Below are positions 19,089 to 30,900 of a stretch of DNA of 36,174 bases, one piece after another (the first letter of the stretch is position 1; each line of letters begins with the position of its first letter). The stretch is from Phallusia fumigata (lineage: Eukaryota; Chordata; Ascidiacea; Phlebobranchia; Ascidiidae). The notes under the pieces are model-generated. The model saw only the letters and a program-made list of their open reading frames with translations. It had not been told where the DNA came from and did no database searches. A program made the position numbers and the translations under genes. The stretch spans positions 1-36,174 of the forward strand of contig QXVZ01018530.1 of assembly GCA_008931825.1 (NCBI GenBank), in the 5' to 3' direction.

Positions 19089-21193
19089 GAAGTTTAATTT
19101 AGCTGGTAGATGTAGTCTTCAGTTTCTTATGTCTCCTAAACCCAGGCAGCTTAGCACAACCCAGTGCAACAAAAAGTAGCTTAGCGTAGTAAACAAATAA
19201 TTTCTGTATCCTGAAACACAAAACCATCAAATTAGGAATACAAACACATCGAAACCAGTAAGTGAGGATAAGTAGCCACAAGCTTCGCCCTCAAGTTTAC
19301 CACATTCCTGGGTGCGCGTTCAACCCTAACCAATTCAACTGAGAGAAAAGCCAAAGAGTTTACTACAACCGAACAGCCACACAGGAAAACTCGGTTAATT
19401 CGCAATGCACTGTCTGCCAAACAACTTTCGGCTCATTCCACTGAGTAGTTAAGGAAGCGAATGTTCCACGATTGCTTCAGTGGTTCTGCATTGCAAATCG
19501 TTAGGCGTTTTGCAGAGACTGAGCGTAATGAATAAAATATGTTGTGACTTACCACCGCAATTTGGCACCAGCTGTTAGTTTTTGTACAACAAACACCCCC
19601 AGCCGACTCACGTTTTCAAACTGTGTTAATTTCCCACATTACACAATCTGTTCCGATGCGCGCCTCATGAAATATTCAGTGATTCGTCCCTGATCAGCAA
19701 AATCTCAATACGTGCTACTGGCTGCCTTCGTTCGGAAGCAACTCCCTGGAGACTGCTGATATCGCGATTTGTTTCCATCTTTTTCAGTCGACGGGCAATT
19801 TGGCGGCCCCGACAGACATTTGTAACTCACAACAATTCCCTGTTGATTTTGCTACGCCTGGCTGCGAGAAGAAAGTCTGTCGCGTCTAACTGACTGATTC
19901 GCCGCCACCGCACAAAAAACAAGGTGCCAAGTCGACTGAGCTGACTTTGAAGCTCTGATTCTCCGTTTAGTGCCGCCGATGACCACTTGTGAACGCGGCC
20001 CGGCAGGAGGACACTCACTTTATTGTTTTCTGAAGGAGAAACAACGCAGTCATCCATCACCACAAAAGTTTCAAGGCCCAACGATAACTAGTTAAGTCTT
20101 CAGGTCGTTATAGTTCGCGACCAGAGAGTGAGAGAGGCGGCTTGTTGTAACTCTTTCAATAATTGCCCTGTTGACACTATCTGTAAACCTCCCTTTCTTT
20201 ATTATGTTGTCAACCACAAATAATAAAAAAATACTTTGATATATCGCTTTCGAGTTCTATGAAACTTGGTTGAAGCAATAATGTGTTTAAAATTTACTAA
20301 CTGTGGATATCCATGTCTTTCCGATTCAATAAACGAATGCCGTTGTAATTGCGTCACTCGCTCGAGGCTATTTAGTATTTGTCGCTGCCACCACGAGAAT
20401 GCTATAACACCGATTAGAAAATGAAAATATAAAGCAAATAGGCGACTTTCCCAAGCTCTGCAGCCAAGTTCTCTTCACTTATGGCAAATCAAATCCCTGG
20501 CGTATTATTCTCAGCAGTTTGGACCTCAGAGGCTTGCGAAACCGACATCCGCTCCCTTCAGCAAATTTGGTCATTTCTTTTTCAACTTTACACTGTACTG
20601 CTTTCAGTGGAAGTGTTTTCGACAATCTGTGAGAGCAAAAGTGGTGACACAGGGAATTCGAAAATGCACTACAAGTATTAAACGAAAACTATTAAAAAGC
20701 GATCAAATTTACGTTTAAGTTCAAATTACGTCGATTTAGTGAACGGCGACCTAAGCAACATATCAAGCAACAAGTACATGTCGTAACTCACTATGAGCTG
20801 ATATCTAATGCGAAAAGCCGATAAAAATTCGCCGCAGACTGGGCGGAGTTCTGTTAACAAAACAAACTGTGAGCTGCACCAAAACAAATGACGATAACAA
20901 AGTTTTAAAGACGTTTTTTTTTCAACATTAAAATAAATTATTCGTAGGCTAACACCATCACAAAATGTACGTATTTGTAACAATAACTCCATTTCAGTAA
21001 AACCTAACGCATTTATTTTAACCAAACAGATTGTTTCAGACTTATCAAGATTGGAAAAAGATTTTCGTGCTTATTGCGTGCCTACCACCTCGTTTAATCG
21101 GCGTTCGTATCACTTTCAACCCTTGCTGTCTAGTCACGTAACCACTCAGTCATTTTGGCCATTTCGCTTGTCCAACGAAATTCCACCATTAAT
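19089..21193. other. Region upstream of the small-protein gene, nothing recognised
   Basis: About 2.1 kb. It must contain the promoter of the minus-strand small-protein gene. The 84-codon minus-strand frame at 19827-20081 and the + frames at 20481-20681 and 21051-21272 have no recognisable domain. Confidence 0.5.
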
Positions 21194-22702
21194 TGTCTTG
21201 GCATTCACAATTTATTGCTGCTGCACTTTTAACTCCGACCACCACATTTGTTTTTACCTTGGCGTATGTTGAGATTTTGCAGCTGTTTCCTGTGTATGCG
21301 CAGTGTGGTATCCTTGTTCATGTCAGCGAAATAATGTACATTTATCTGTCATGCCAATGCGACTGATGATAATATGTACACATATATATGTATGTATGCA
21401 TATGTTCTTAGCTTTACATGTAAACAACTTCACAACCCCATCAAACAGTCGGCTCTTATTCCAATGACTAAAATTCGCTTGCTTTCAATTGCGCTCGTCA
21501 AAACCAACGTAGTGCACTTCCCTTTCGGCCTGACATCTCGCTACAGCCCGCACTAAAGCAAAGGATGTGCTTTGTTATTTGTTGTCAGCAAGTACATAAA
21601 TAGGCGAACATTTTGTGCAGCAGCAAGCCGTCTAAAACCTGCGACAATTGCTGTCGCATGGTTTGGATTAGCTTAGCCTGAACGCTTTAAGCCCTGCAGC
21701 GCCCGCTAAGGCAGACATCGCTGTGGGCGCGGCTTGTCACACCTAAAATCTGCCTTACAAATGACATTTGCGATATTGCAGTCTCGGTCGGTTTGTCACA
21801 GCAGGAAGTACTGTGGAAATGATGTCAGATGTGGTGTTGAAGCAGTTCGGCCAAAGATGGCATTTTCCGAAGTTTTGTCCACTGTCCATTTTCTGCCAGG
21901 AAAATCGTGTCACATTTGTTTACGTTACTTCACCCGCTTAATAGTAATTCAACAAGACCTTATGCAACTGTTTGAATTTCAGTGTCTATGAGAACAATGC
22001 TACATAGTTAATACCAGTGTACATGCAATGTTTAGGCAGTAGAATTCTCCGTGCAGTTTGTCACTACAAATACCAAAACGTAAAATTTTGAAACATTTTT
22101 TTGAAAATTAGGATATTAGGGCTTATACTTACAACTTACAAATGCACCGTGTCACTATGTTTGTGGTTTATTTATCTTGTTTAACTAAGATAACTAGAAT
22201 ATCCAGCATTCCGCTATAAGAGGAATTTAAGGCCAATCTGAGGCCAACGCAACTAGTGGTATTGTATCTGCCTGTTTTCAATGAAAATAAAGCTGAAATA
22301 TTTTTGTTTTGTTTTTTTGTTTTTTTTGTTTGGTTTTTTATTGGTATATTTTTGGATAGAGCGTTTTTAAAAATGGAACTGTCCAAAAGATTTTTTGTAG
22401 CAAATTACCACAATAAGTCCAACTATTTTACAAATACGATTTCGGTGGCTCATTTAATACCAACCAGAAGATGCCGCTGTTGCGCAATTTGATGCGTAAT
22501 GCTGTGCGGTGTGCGCGGCTGTGCGTTCGTGTTGTGTTGTTGCGGTAAATGAAATATTTGGACTCGCGGGCAGTTGCTGGTAAACGGCATACTTGTGATT
22601 TATTAAGACTAAGCCTTAGAGAGGTACATTACATGTGATGAAGTTGTTGTGCGCAGTGCATTTTGCGTTGCTGCCACCAAAAGCTACAGAATTTTGCATT
22701 TC
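21194..22702. repeat. 1.5-kb duplicated block, copy 1
   Basis: Matches 22794-24303 almost base for base (offset 1600, later 1601) and ends exactly at the N run. Differences: 5 extra bases near 22052, a longer T/G-rich run near 22303-22340, a few substitutions, and absence of the hairpin insertion seen in copy 2. No gene recognised; the 85-codon frame at 21734-21991 is unchanged in both copies but shows no known content. Confidence 0.92.
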
Positions 22703-22793
22703 NNNNNNNNNNNNNNNNNNNNNNNNNNNNNNNNNNNNNNNNNNNNNNNNNNNNNNNNNNNNNNNNNNNNNNNNNNNNNNNNNNNNNNNNNNN
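22703..22793. other. Assembly gap (91 Ns)
   Basis: Run of 91 Ns separating the two copies of the 1.5-kb block. Frames read through it are meaningless. Confidence 1.
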
Positions 22794-24303
22794 TGTCTTG
22801 GCATTCACAATTTATTGCTGCTGCACTTTTAACTCCGACCACCACATTTGTTTTTACCTTGGCGTATGTTGAGATTTTGCAGCTGTTTCCTGTGTATGCG
22901 CAGTGTGGTATCCTTGTTCATGTCAGCGAAATAATGTACATTTATCTGTCATGCCAATGCGACTGATGATAATATGTACACATATATATGTATGTATGCA
23001 TATGTTCTTAGCTTTACATGTAAACAACTTCACAACCCCATCAAACAGTCGGCTCTTATTCCAATGACTAAAATTCGCTTGCTTTCAATTGCGCTCGTCA
23101 AAACCAACGTAGTGCACTTCCCTTTCGGCCTGACATCTCGCTACAGCCCGCACTAAAGCAAAGGATGTGCTTTGTTATTTGTTGTCAGCAAGTACATAAA
23201 TAGGCGAACATTTTGTGCAGCAGCAAGCCGTCTAAAACCTGCGACAATTGCTGTCGCATGGTTTGGATTAGCTTAGCCTGAACGCTTTAAGCCCTGCAGC
23301 GCCCGCTAAGGCAGACATCGCTGTGGGCGCGGCTTGTCACACCTAAAATCTGCCTTACAAATGACATTTGCGATATTGCAGTCTCGGTCGGTTTGTCACA
23401 GCAGGAAGTACTGTGGAAATGATGTCAGATGTGGTGTTGAAGCAGTTCGGCCAAAGATGGCATTTTCCGAAGTTTTGTCCACTGTCCATTTTCTGCCAGG
23501 AAAATCGTGTCACATTTGTTTACGTTACTTCACCCGCTTAATAGTAATTCAACAAGACCTTATGCAACTGTTTGAATTTCAGTGTCTATGAGAACAATGC
23601 TACATAGTTAATACCAGTGTACATGCAATGTTTAGGCAGTAGAATTCTCCGTTTGTCACTACGAATACCAAAACGTAAAATTTTGAAACATTTTTTTGAA
23701 AATTAGGATATTAAGGCTTATACTTACAACTTACAAATGCACCTTGTCACTATGTTTGTGGTCTATTTATCTTGTTTAACTAAGATAACTAGAATATCCA
23801 GCATTCCGCTATAAGACGAATTTAAGGCCAATCTGAGGCCAACGCAACTAGTGGTATTGTATCTGCCTGTTTTCAATGAAAATAAAGCTGAAATATTTTG
23901 TTGGTTTTTTTATTGGTATATTTTTGGATAGAGCGTTTTTAAAAATGGACGTGTCCAAAAGATTTTTTGTGGCAAATTACCACAATAAGTCCAACCATAG
24001 TATACTAATATACTATGGTCCAACTATTTTACAAATACGATTTCGGTGGCCCATTTAATACCAACCAGAAGATGCCGCTGTTGCGCAATTTGATGCGTAA
24101 TGCTATGCGGTGTGCGCGGCTGTGCGTTCGTGTTGTGTTGTTGCGGTAAATGAAATATTTGGACTCGCGGGCAGTTGTTGGTAAACGGCATACTTGTGAT
24201 TTATTAAGACTAAGCCTTAGAGAGGTACATTACATGTGATGAAGTTGTTGTGCGCAGTGCATTTTGCGTTGCTGCCACCAAAAGCTACAGAATTTTGCAT
24301 TTC
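22794..24303. repeat. 1.5-kb duplicated block, copy 2
   Basis: Begins at the first base after the N run and continues past 24303 into the unique TESK upstream region. Most simply the second allele or the overlapping end of the next contig. Confidence 0.92.
23989..24024. repeat. Hairpin insertion flanked by 7-bp direct repeats
   Basis: Perfect 10-bp inverted repeat CCATAGTATA / TATACTATGG with a CTAA loop (23995-24018), between direct repeats GTCCAAC (23989-23995 and 24018-24024). Copy 1 has only one GTCCAAC (22417-22423) and no hairpin, so this is a presence/absence difference. Confidence 0.85.
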
Positions 24304-24669
24304 TGTAAATGCATTGCAGGTTACTTGCAAGTCTGGGATTCGTTTATAAAAGGTTTTATATTACTGGCAGTGGCTAAAGTAATTACACGAGATTGTGGTT
24401 GGATTGAATCAACAGACACTTTAAGCGGGCTTACATTTGGTACCTACTTTTAAAATGTACTGTCATCATTATTATACATTTACTATGTCATTAAAGTTCA
24501 GGAATATTTGTATGTTCAGAGATTAGTTTTATTGGTTGTTGACATATAGTTCATAAGATGTAACAATAATTGTTTTTGCTCTAGTAAAAACACTTTAAAC
24601 AATTTGTAAAAAAATGCAAACAAACGTACAAAGGGGTAATGACATTTTTTACTCATGTGTAGACAAAGT
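24304..24669. other. TESK upstream region
   Basis: AT-rich; should carry the 5' UTR and/or promoter, or the end of a 5'-UTR intron (tcatgtgtag before 24662 looks like an acceptor). No upstream coding exon recognised. Confidence 0.4.
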
Positions 24670-24696
24670 ATGATGAAATACTCGGTTTTCTGTTGA
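24670..24696 (+). promoter_or_regulatory. uORF overlapping the TESK start codon
   Basis: ATGATGAAATAC... encodes MMKYSVFC and stops at TGA 24694-24696. That stop shares its A with the main ATG (24696-24698), giving TGATG. Such an arrangement can lower or couple translation through reinitiation. It matters only if the mRNA includes 24670. Confidence 0.5.
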
Positions 24697-24950
24697 TGTT
24701 GAATATTGACCACATGAATGTTATGACAAATAATACCAATGAAGATAATGGAGTGGGCAGCCCCCCTCAGGTTATCATGCGATCATCACTGGACTCCGCT
24801 TCTAGCAAAATGCAATCTGCATCTGTCCGAAGAAGAAGTCTAAATATTTCACATTTTAATGCTGTTCAGTCTGCTGTATCGCAATTAGCTCGGATTGATG
24901 ATTTTGACCTTGAGGAACTGGGTTATGGATTTTTTTCTGATGTGTTCAAG
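24696..24950 (+). CDS. TESK: TESK exon 1 (first coding exon)
   Basis: 85 codons, donor gtaaat. ATG at 24696 chosen because the frame upstream lacks another ATG; about 45 low-complexity residues precede the conserved [12 protein letters not shown]. An RRRSLN site lies at about 24824-24841. Confidence 0.88.
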
Positions 24951-27900
24951 GTAAATTTGTTTGATATATTTGACTCATTTGATACATTGAGCCTTAAAAG
25001 TAGTACTTATGAAGCATTAGTCAGAACTAGTGATACTGAATGTCATTTCTATTTCTTTTTAGTCGCCAATTTAAACTATCTGCATTGTATGAACTAAATT
25101 ACATCAAAAAAAAGCTATGTAACGTTTAAACGGTTTTGTATCTCTAGTATATTGTGTGTTTGGTTTGATCTGATTGGTATGGTGTACTATTATTTGCCAT
25201 CTGCAAGTGCAGCCATAATCTTCAATTTTGTTGTTAGAAAGTTGCTTTTAACTTACCCCCTTAAATCTGATATTCTAACAGCCAGATGTGACAAACACAT
25301 ATGCAGGGTTACAATTTTTTTAAGGCTAAAACCACTGGATTAGTTATTCACAATAATGGTTACATCAGTACTGCATGTTTGACCCTGTCACCAGAATTTG
25401 CATGCAAGCAGCTCTTGGTATTTGAAATGGGTTGCAGAATGTGAAAGCTTTGGTGTTGGTTGGACATTTTTATGTTACAACCATAATTGTAAGCTTCAAA
25501 AGTTGCGATGTGATCAATTATAATTTCATGGTCATATAAATTTACATTCAATCATGGTGGTTTGCTTATTTGTTGAACATCACCAAACCACAATTATCAG
25601 CCATTGTTTCGCACAGGGCTTGTGTGTAACGAGGCACAAATAGGTCAATCATCAGATTAATCAGCGAAACAGATTTTGCATCCGCTGGATGTTCGCACAT
25701 TCGAACGTTAGAACCAGGCCACGCGACTTAGCAAATCACATGCGACAGCGACCTGTGCCTCGAGTAAAGGGAGACATAAAATTTGACACGGTGCCAGCAT
25801 GAAAGAGCGGACGCCCATCACGTTCCCGGTTTTTAAGGCCACCCACTCGAACGGAAATACTTACTGAGGTGCCATTGAATAAACCAGTGCTCAGTTCTTG
25901 CGGACACTGCCAATGGGCCTTGCAGGCGCGTGTTTACAACGTGCATATATGTGCAGTGTTTATTCGCCAACATTACTGGAAGGCTGAATTTGCGCGTCAA
26001 CACTATTCATTAACCTTAAGCCAACTATTAATCCTAAAGCGTGTCCAGTGCGGTTGCACGGGGTGGCCGGTACTAAATCCCGTAAACATGTCCAATGCGT
26101 TTTCACGATGACACGTTGCTTTTGTTGGAGAAGTGTTTGTTTACGTTGGCGCAGCCGATTGTGTTTGTTGGCACAAACAGGGGTGAAGGTTGCGTGCGGC
26201 CAAACTGTCGAGGTTAATACTGTTTTAAAACCGTCACAGCAAATTTTGTATGTACAGTTGAATGCTTATCTGCGCTTTCCCTGTGGTCGCCTGATATGAC
26301 CTGATTATAACGTAAAACGGCCACAAGTCAGCCAGTGACATTAGACGGTCCAACACCATGGTAGCATGTATGGACCATGCGATTAAATGAACTCACACTC
26401 GCATTTGGGACTGGACGGGTAAAAACCAACAATACCAAAAAGCGCGGGTGTTTCTTTCAATATAAACGGCGGTTATCTCCTTCAACGTACACGATCTCAA
26501 TTCGTTTTTTTCTGTATAATTTGCATGCACGATATTTCAGGCTGGTTTGTGGAAGGTATTTGCACAGGAATTTCTCTCCCTACATTTAACAACCTCCAAA
26601 GAAGTGGTTTAATGTGAATACATGTAGGGAAAAAAACAAAATATTAATAAACTTAGTTGAAGTGTTTGGAACATCTGTTGGCAGATAAACCAAATTTCAC
26701 AGTTTGCTGTTGAAAAAATCGTGGCTAGGCAATTTCAAGCTTTCCGGGCAAGACTTGATTGCTATGCATAAGTTTGTTGAACTACATTACTGATTATAAA
26801 AATTAATTTTTATGTCCATGTTTAATATCTACATTTTTTTACATCAAGAATGTGGTTAATATATGCACCTTGTGATTAGTAAAAAATATTTAAAGTAAGA
26901 CAATACTGATTTTTGTTTAGTCATGGCCATGTGCCTAAGTAGCCTAACACATAGTAGTCACCAAAATTTTCAGTTTCGTCCTGCTCAACAATACCAAGTG
27001 TGCCGGTACCTTTTCTCATTTCTTCAAACCTTTATGGTGGTTTGAATAGTTAGATCAGGGGAACAAATATTTTATTGCGGCTTACGCAAGAGAACAATAT
27101 TCTTTCCCCATTGTCTACATCATTGGTTTGTTCTACCCCAACAGTCAGAAGTGCCTAACCTTAAGCCAACCAGTTGTCTCCTTATCCATAAGGCCAGCAA
27201 ACAAATTTTGGCAAAGACTGGTATTGCATTACATGTTTTGGGCCTGCTTGATTTCAAATATACTATTGTTGTCCTTAAGTGCAATATGTTTAAACACAGG
27301 ATCAGTCAATTAGTGGTCATTTAGGCTCTTAGCTGTGTCTATTAGTTGCTCTGCATTAGTAGCAGGCAATTGATTTCTGAAGGGCATGACCTATGTTATA
27401 TTTTTATTAGGTTACACACAAACAAACTGGCAAAGTGATGGTACTGAAGCGAAACAAGGAAACAAATTCAAAAATGAACATTCTCCGAGAAGTTCAACTC
27501 ATGAATCGACTTTCACATCCAAACATTCTAAAGTAAAAGCCAATTTCATTGATTGCTAAAGAGGCTATTATTGATTTTTTGTAACCGTCCAGTCTTGACA
27601 CTGTGGGTTGGTTAGCTTTGCCAAATACTGCACCTGCATGTTGTAAAATATATGTTTGGTTTATTTTACCCCCTCTAACATATGATTTTTATTTTAAGAT
27701 TTAAAGGTGTTTGTGTGCATGAGGGACAACTGCATGGGCTCACAGAGGTAAGACATAGCTGTTAATGAAATATTTCTTGGTTGTATATGCTGCTTTATGC
27801 TACTAAGTTTTAAAAGTTAGCTTATGCAAACTGTTTAAATGAAATCCTTGAATAAAGCAAAGTAATATGTATATCACAAAAACTTTGCAGTTTATTAATG

Positions 27901-30900
27901 GTGGAGATCTTGAGAAGCTGGTTACAAAGCGAAACTTAACTTTATCTTGGAAGCAACGGATACAAATTGCCTATGACATTTCCAAAGGCATGAAATATCT
28001 ACACGCAATTGGAATTTTTCACAGGGACCTGAGTGCAAAGGTACAACACAAAGCGAAACTCAAAAAAGTAGCCTTACAAATCCAGTAAATATGTAACACC
28101 GAATTTTGCTGTGCCTGCTACATGCCGACCAACTACCTTGATGTAAAATGTAAACAAAATGCCCAATTTTTTCTTTGCCATTGTCAGTAAAATGTTTTGC
28201 CATTATATTGTCCAATTTAAGTGAGATTCTGTTGTATTTAGGTTTTTATGCAAAAAGTCTGTTGAAACAGTTTACAGACATTAACCAAGCAATATTCTGA
28301 ATAGTAACAAATTTGTGTAAATTTAATGTTTTTTTGTTAATCTAGAACTGCCTAGTAAGCATTACCACTGAAAAAAATGGAAAGAAAAAATACAAGGCAG
28401 TTGTGGCCGACCTTGGTTTGGCTGAAAAGATTCCAACATGCCCTGAAGATGAGAAACGATTTGCATTGGTTGGGACTCCATACATAATGGCACCCGAGGT
28501 GATACATGGAAGGCCTTACAATGAAAAAGTAAGATTTACAAGCTGACATTCTTGGAATGTGCTTTACAGTTATTGAAAATGTGTAAACTTCGTCTTAGTC
28601 CGTTTTAATTTATTGGCGTCTATTCAAATAAAGTTCAGACACTATGTCTGAGGTACCAAGTCCAATCTTATTATTGTTTGATGTGGTATTATTCTTTAAA
28701 GTACATTACCTTGCAGTGTTAGCTTGTTATTTTTGCCAGAAAAAACTGAAGTGCAATATACCAATATACTGGCGTGCTATGAGTTTTGGAAATCCTGACT
28801 GATATATCACAATGACCTAATCTTCTGTCAGTGAGCCAACATGTCAGTGCATGAAACTTATGACATGTCAAGTTAAATCCGTTGCCTGATCCCTTGCTGT
28901 AAAGTTGTATGCATGGAAAAACTTGTCATAGGGTATGGCATGTCTCGACTGAAGGGTACAAATTTCAGATCCATTGCTTATGACACCCTCTGCCTTGATA
29001 CCACTAGTATTGCCGACATGTTGCAAAATTATTGTTTTATAAATCTTAAAAGTCTGCAAATTTGTGTGCATCGTCATAAAAAAGAACTGCAAAATTTGCT
29101 AACACAACCTTTGGGTGAACAAACTTGATTAAATTACTGACCAGACAATGAGATTATGACAACAGCACAATACTAATTGCATTACATTCATGTTTTTTTC
29201 AGGCGGACATTTTTTCATATGGTCTTATCCTCTGCCAGCTAATGGCTCTGGTCTCATGTGACCCAGAGGAACTTCCACGACGTTCTGATTTCGGCCTGGC
29301 AATAGACTCCTTTGAGCGTGTGTTGACATCCAAGGAGACGAGCACTCCACCACCTAAGGAACTTCTGCAACTGGCCTATGACTGTTGCCAGGTAACCAAA
29401 TAGAAATAGTTAGCAGGCATCAAGTAATGCTTTTAGGTGGCCGATCAAAGTCTGTGTGTCAATAAAATGTGGATATGTCTGCCAAGCAGCTTTGATGGTA
29501 ACCTTATTGAAGTTTTATTATGTTGACTCAATCAGTGATTTTCAGCATTGCTACCTGTTCAATCATATACCTGACAAGCCTGTTTGCATCACAAATATAC
29601 TAAATGAAACATGGCATGTTCATATTTTGCAACTGACATGATATGTCTCAGAATGTAATTGCTCTCTGGTTTAGTGAGGTTTCATAGAATATAATTTTGA
29701 AATATTTTTGTAAATGATATATATGACAACACTAATTTATTTTTAATTAAGTGAAAATCAAATCATTGTTCACATTACCCCAGCTATGTACATTGGCCTC
29801 CTATACCTCTATGGTTGGATTGCTTAAAATAGGCTGATAATTATGGCACATTGCTTGTGTCATTTCCTAATCTGATTTATTTATTTTTGTAGAAGGCCTC
29901 TGGTAACTTGGTCACCCTTTTTGTGTCAAGTATTTAGTGTGTTTATGTTTTACCCAGATGCAAAAGATGACTTTAAAAATAGTGTTGTCTTGCCACACAG
30001 TAGCATTTTTTCTTTATTTGGGGGGTCAGGGCTATAAACATGCCTTATCAACTGGAAATTTATTGGAAAAAAATAGTTGGTTCTTCTGTCACATTGATAG
30101 CTTTGAGAACAGATTACAACCAACCTGTTGGTCTTGCCAAGCCAAAACCAATGGCTACAGATCAAATGTTTGTATTTTGTTTTTAGTTGGATCCAAAAGC
30201 ACGCCCTGCTTTCCCAAAGATTGTTACCGCTTTGGAGGCGATACTCGGTGCCTTGAAAAAGAAGAAAAGAGCTTCATCGTTTCGAGGTGCGTTCAGTTAT
30301 TGGTCAAGAATGTGCGAATGTTTTCTTAACAACTGGAATGGACTACATTATATTCACATTCCAGACGGTGTGTCTGATAAATGTTATTGTAGTTGCTCCC
30401 GTAACCGCAACTTGTGGTTCAGTTTCAGCGAAGATCTTTCTCCCTGTCTGTTGGTGCAGGGCGATCTAAAGCAGACCGGTGGCTGTACTTACTAAGTTAG
30501 CACCACTGCTACCGGATAAGCTTACGTCCCGGGTGTAAAATTACGCAGCAGTGTGATAGCGGACGTTGGGTTTCGCCGAGATCAATAGCGCGCCACGTAA
30601 CGGTCGCCGTAATTGCTTTTGTTTTAGTACCAGGCGTTATTTAACCGCGTGCGCTTGTCCTTCTATTACTGACACGACCTTTGCTGTTTAGTGCGCAAAT
30701 CCGTGCCGGTTGTGCGTAAAGTGTTGCTCTGCACATCTACCGGTGATGTCATTGCCTCGACACTGCACGTCAATGTGAAGTTGGCGCGAAGTTAAGACCA
30801 ACAGCCCTGTTGCATGCAACCTTGCACATGCGTACAGACGGTGCGATTGATTACTCCTGGCGCTCGCCTCTATTGTCGGCCCTTGCGCGTGCTTCCAGCA

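Noticed and set aside
19827..20081. 84-codon minus-strand frame upstream of the small-protein gene
   Set aside because: No homology or splice link; could be part of a 5' UTR but not supportable as protein.
21734..21991. 85-codon frame repeated at 23334-23591
   Set aside because: Unchanged between copies, but so is most of the surrounding DNA; no domain, splice signal or start context supports coding.
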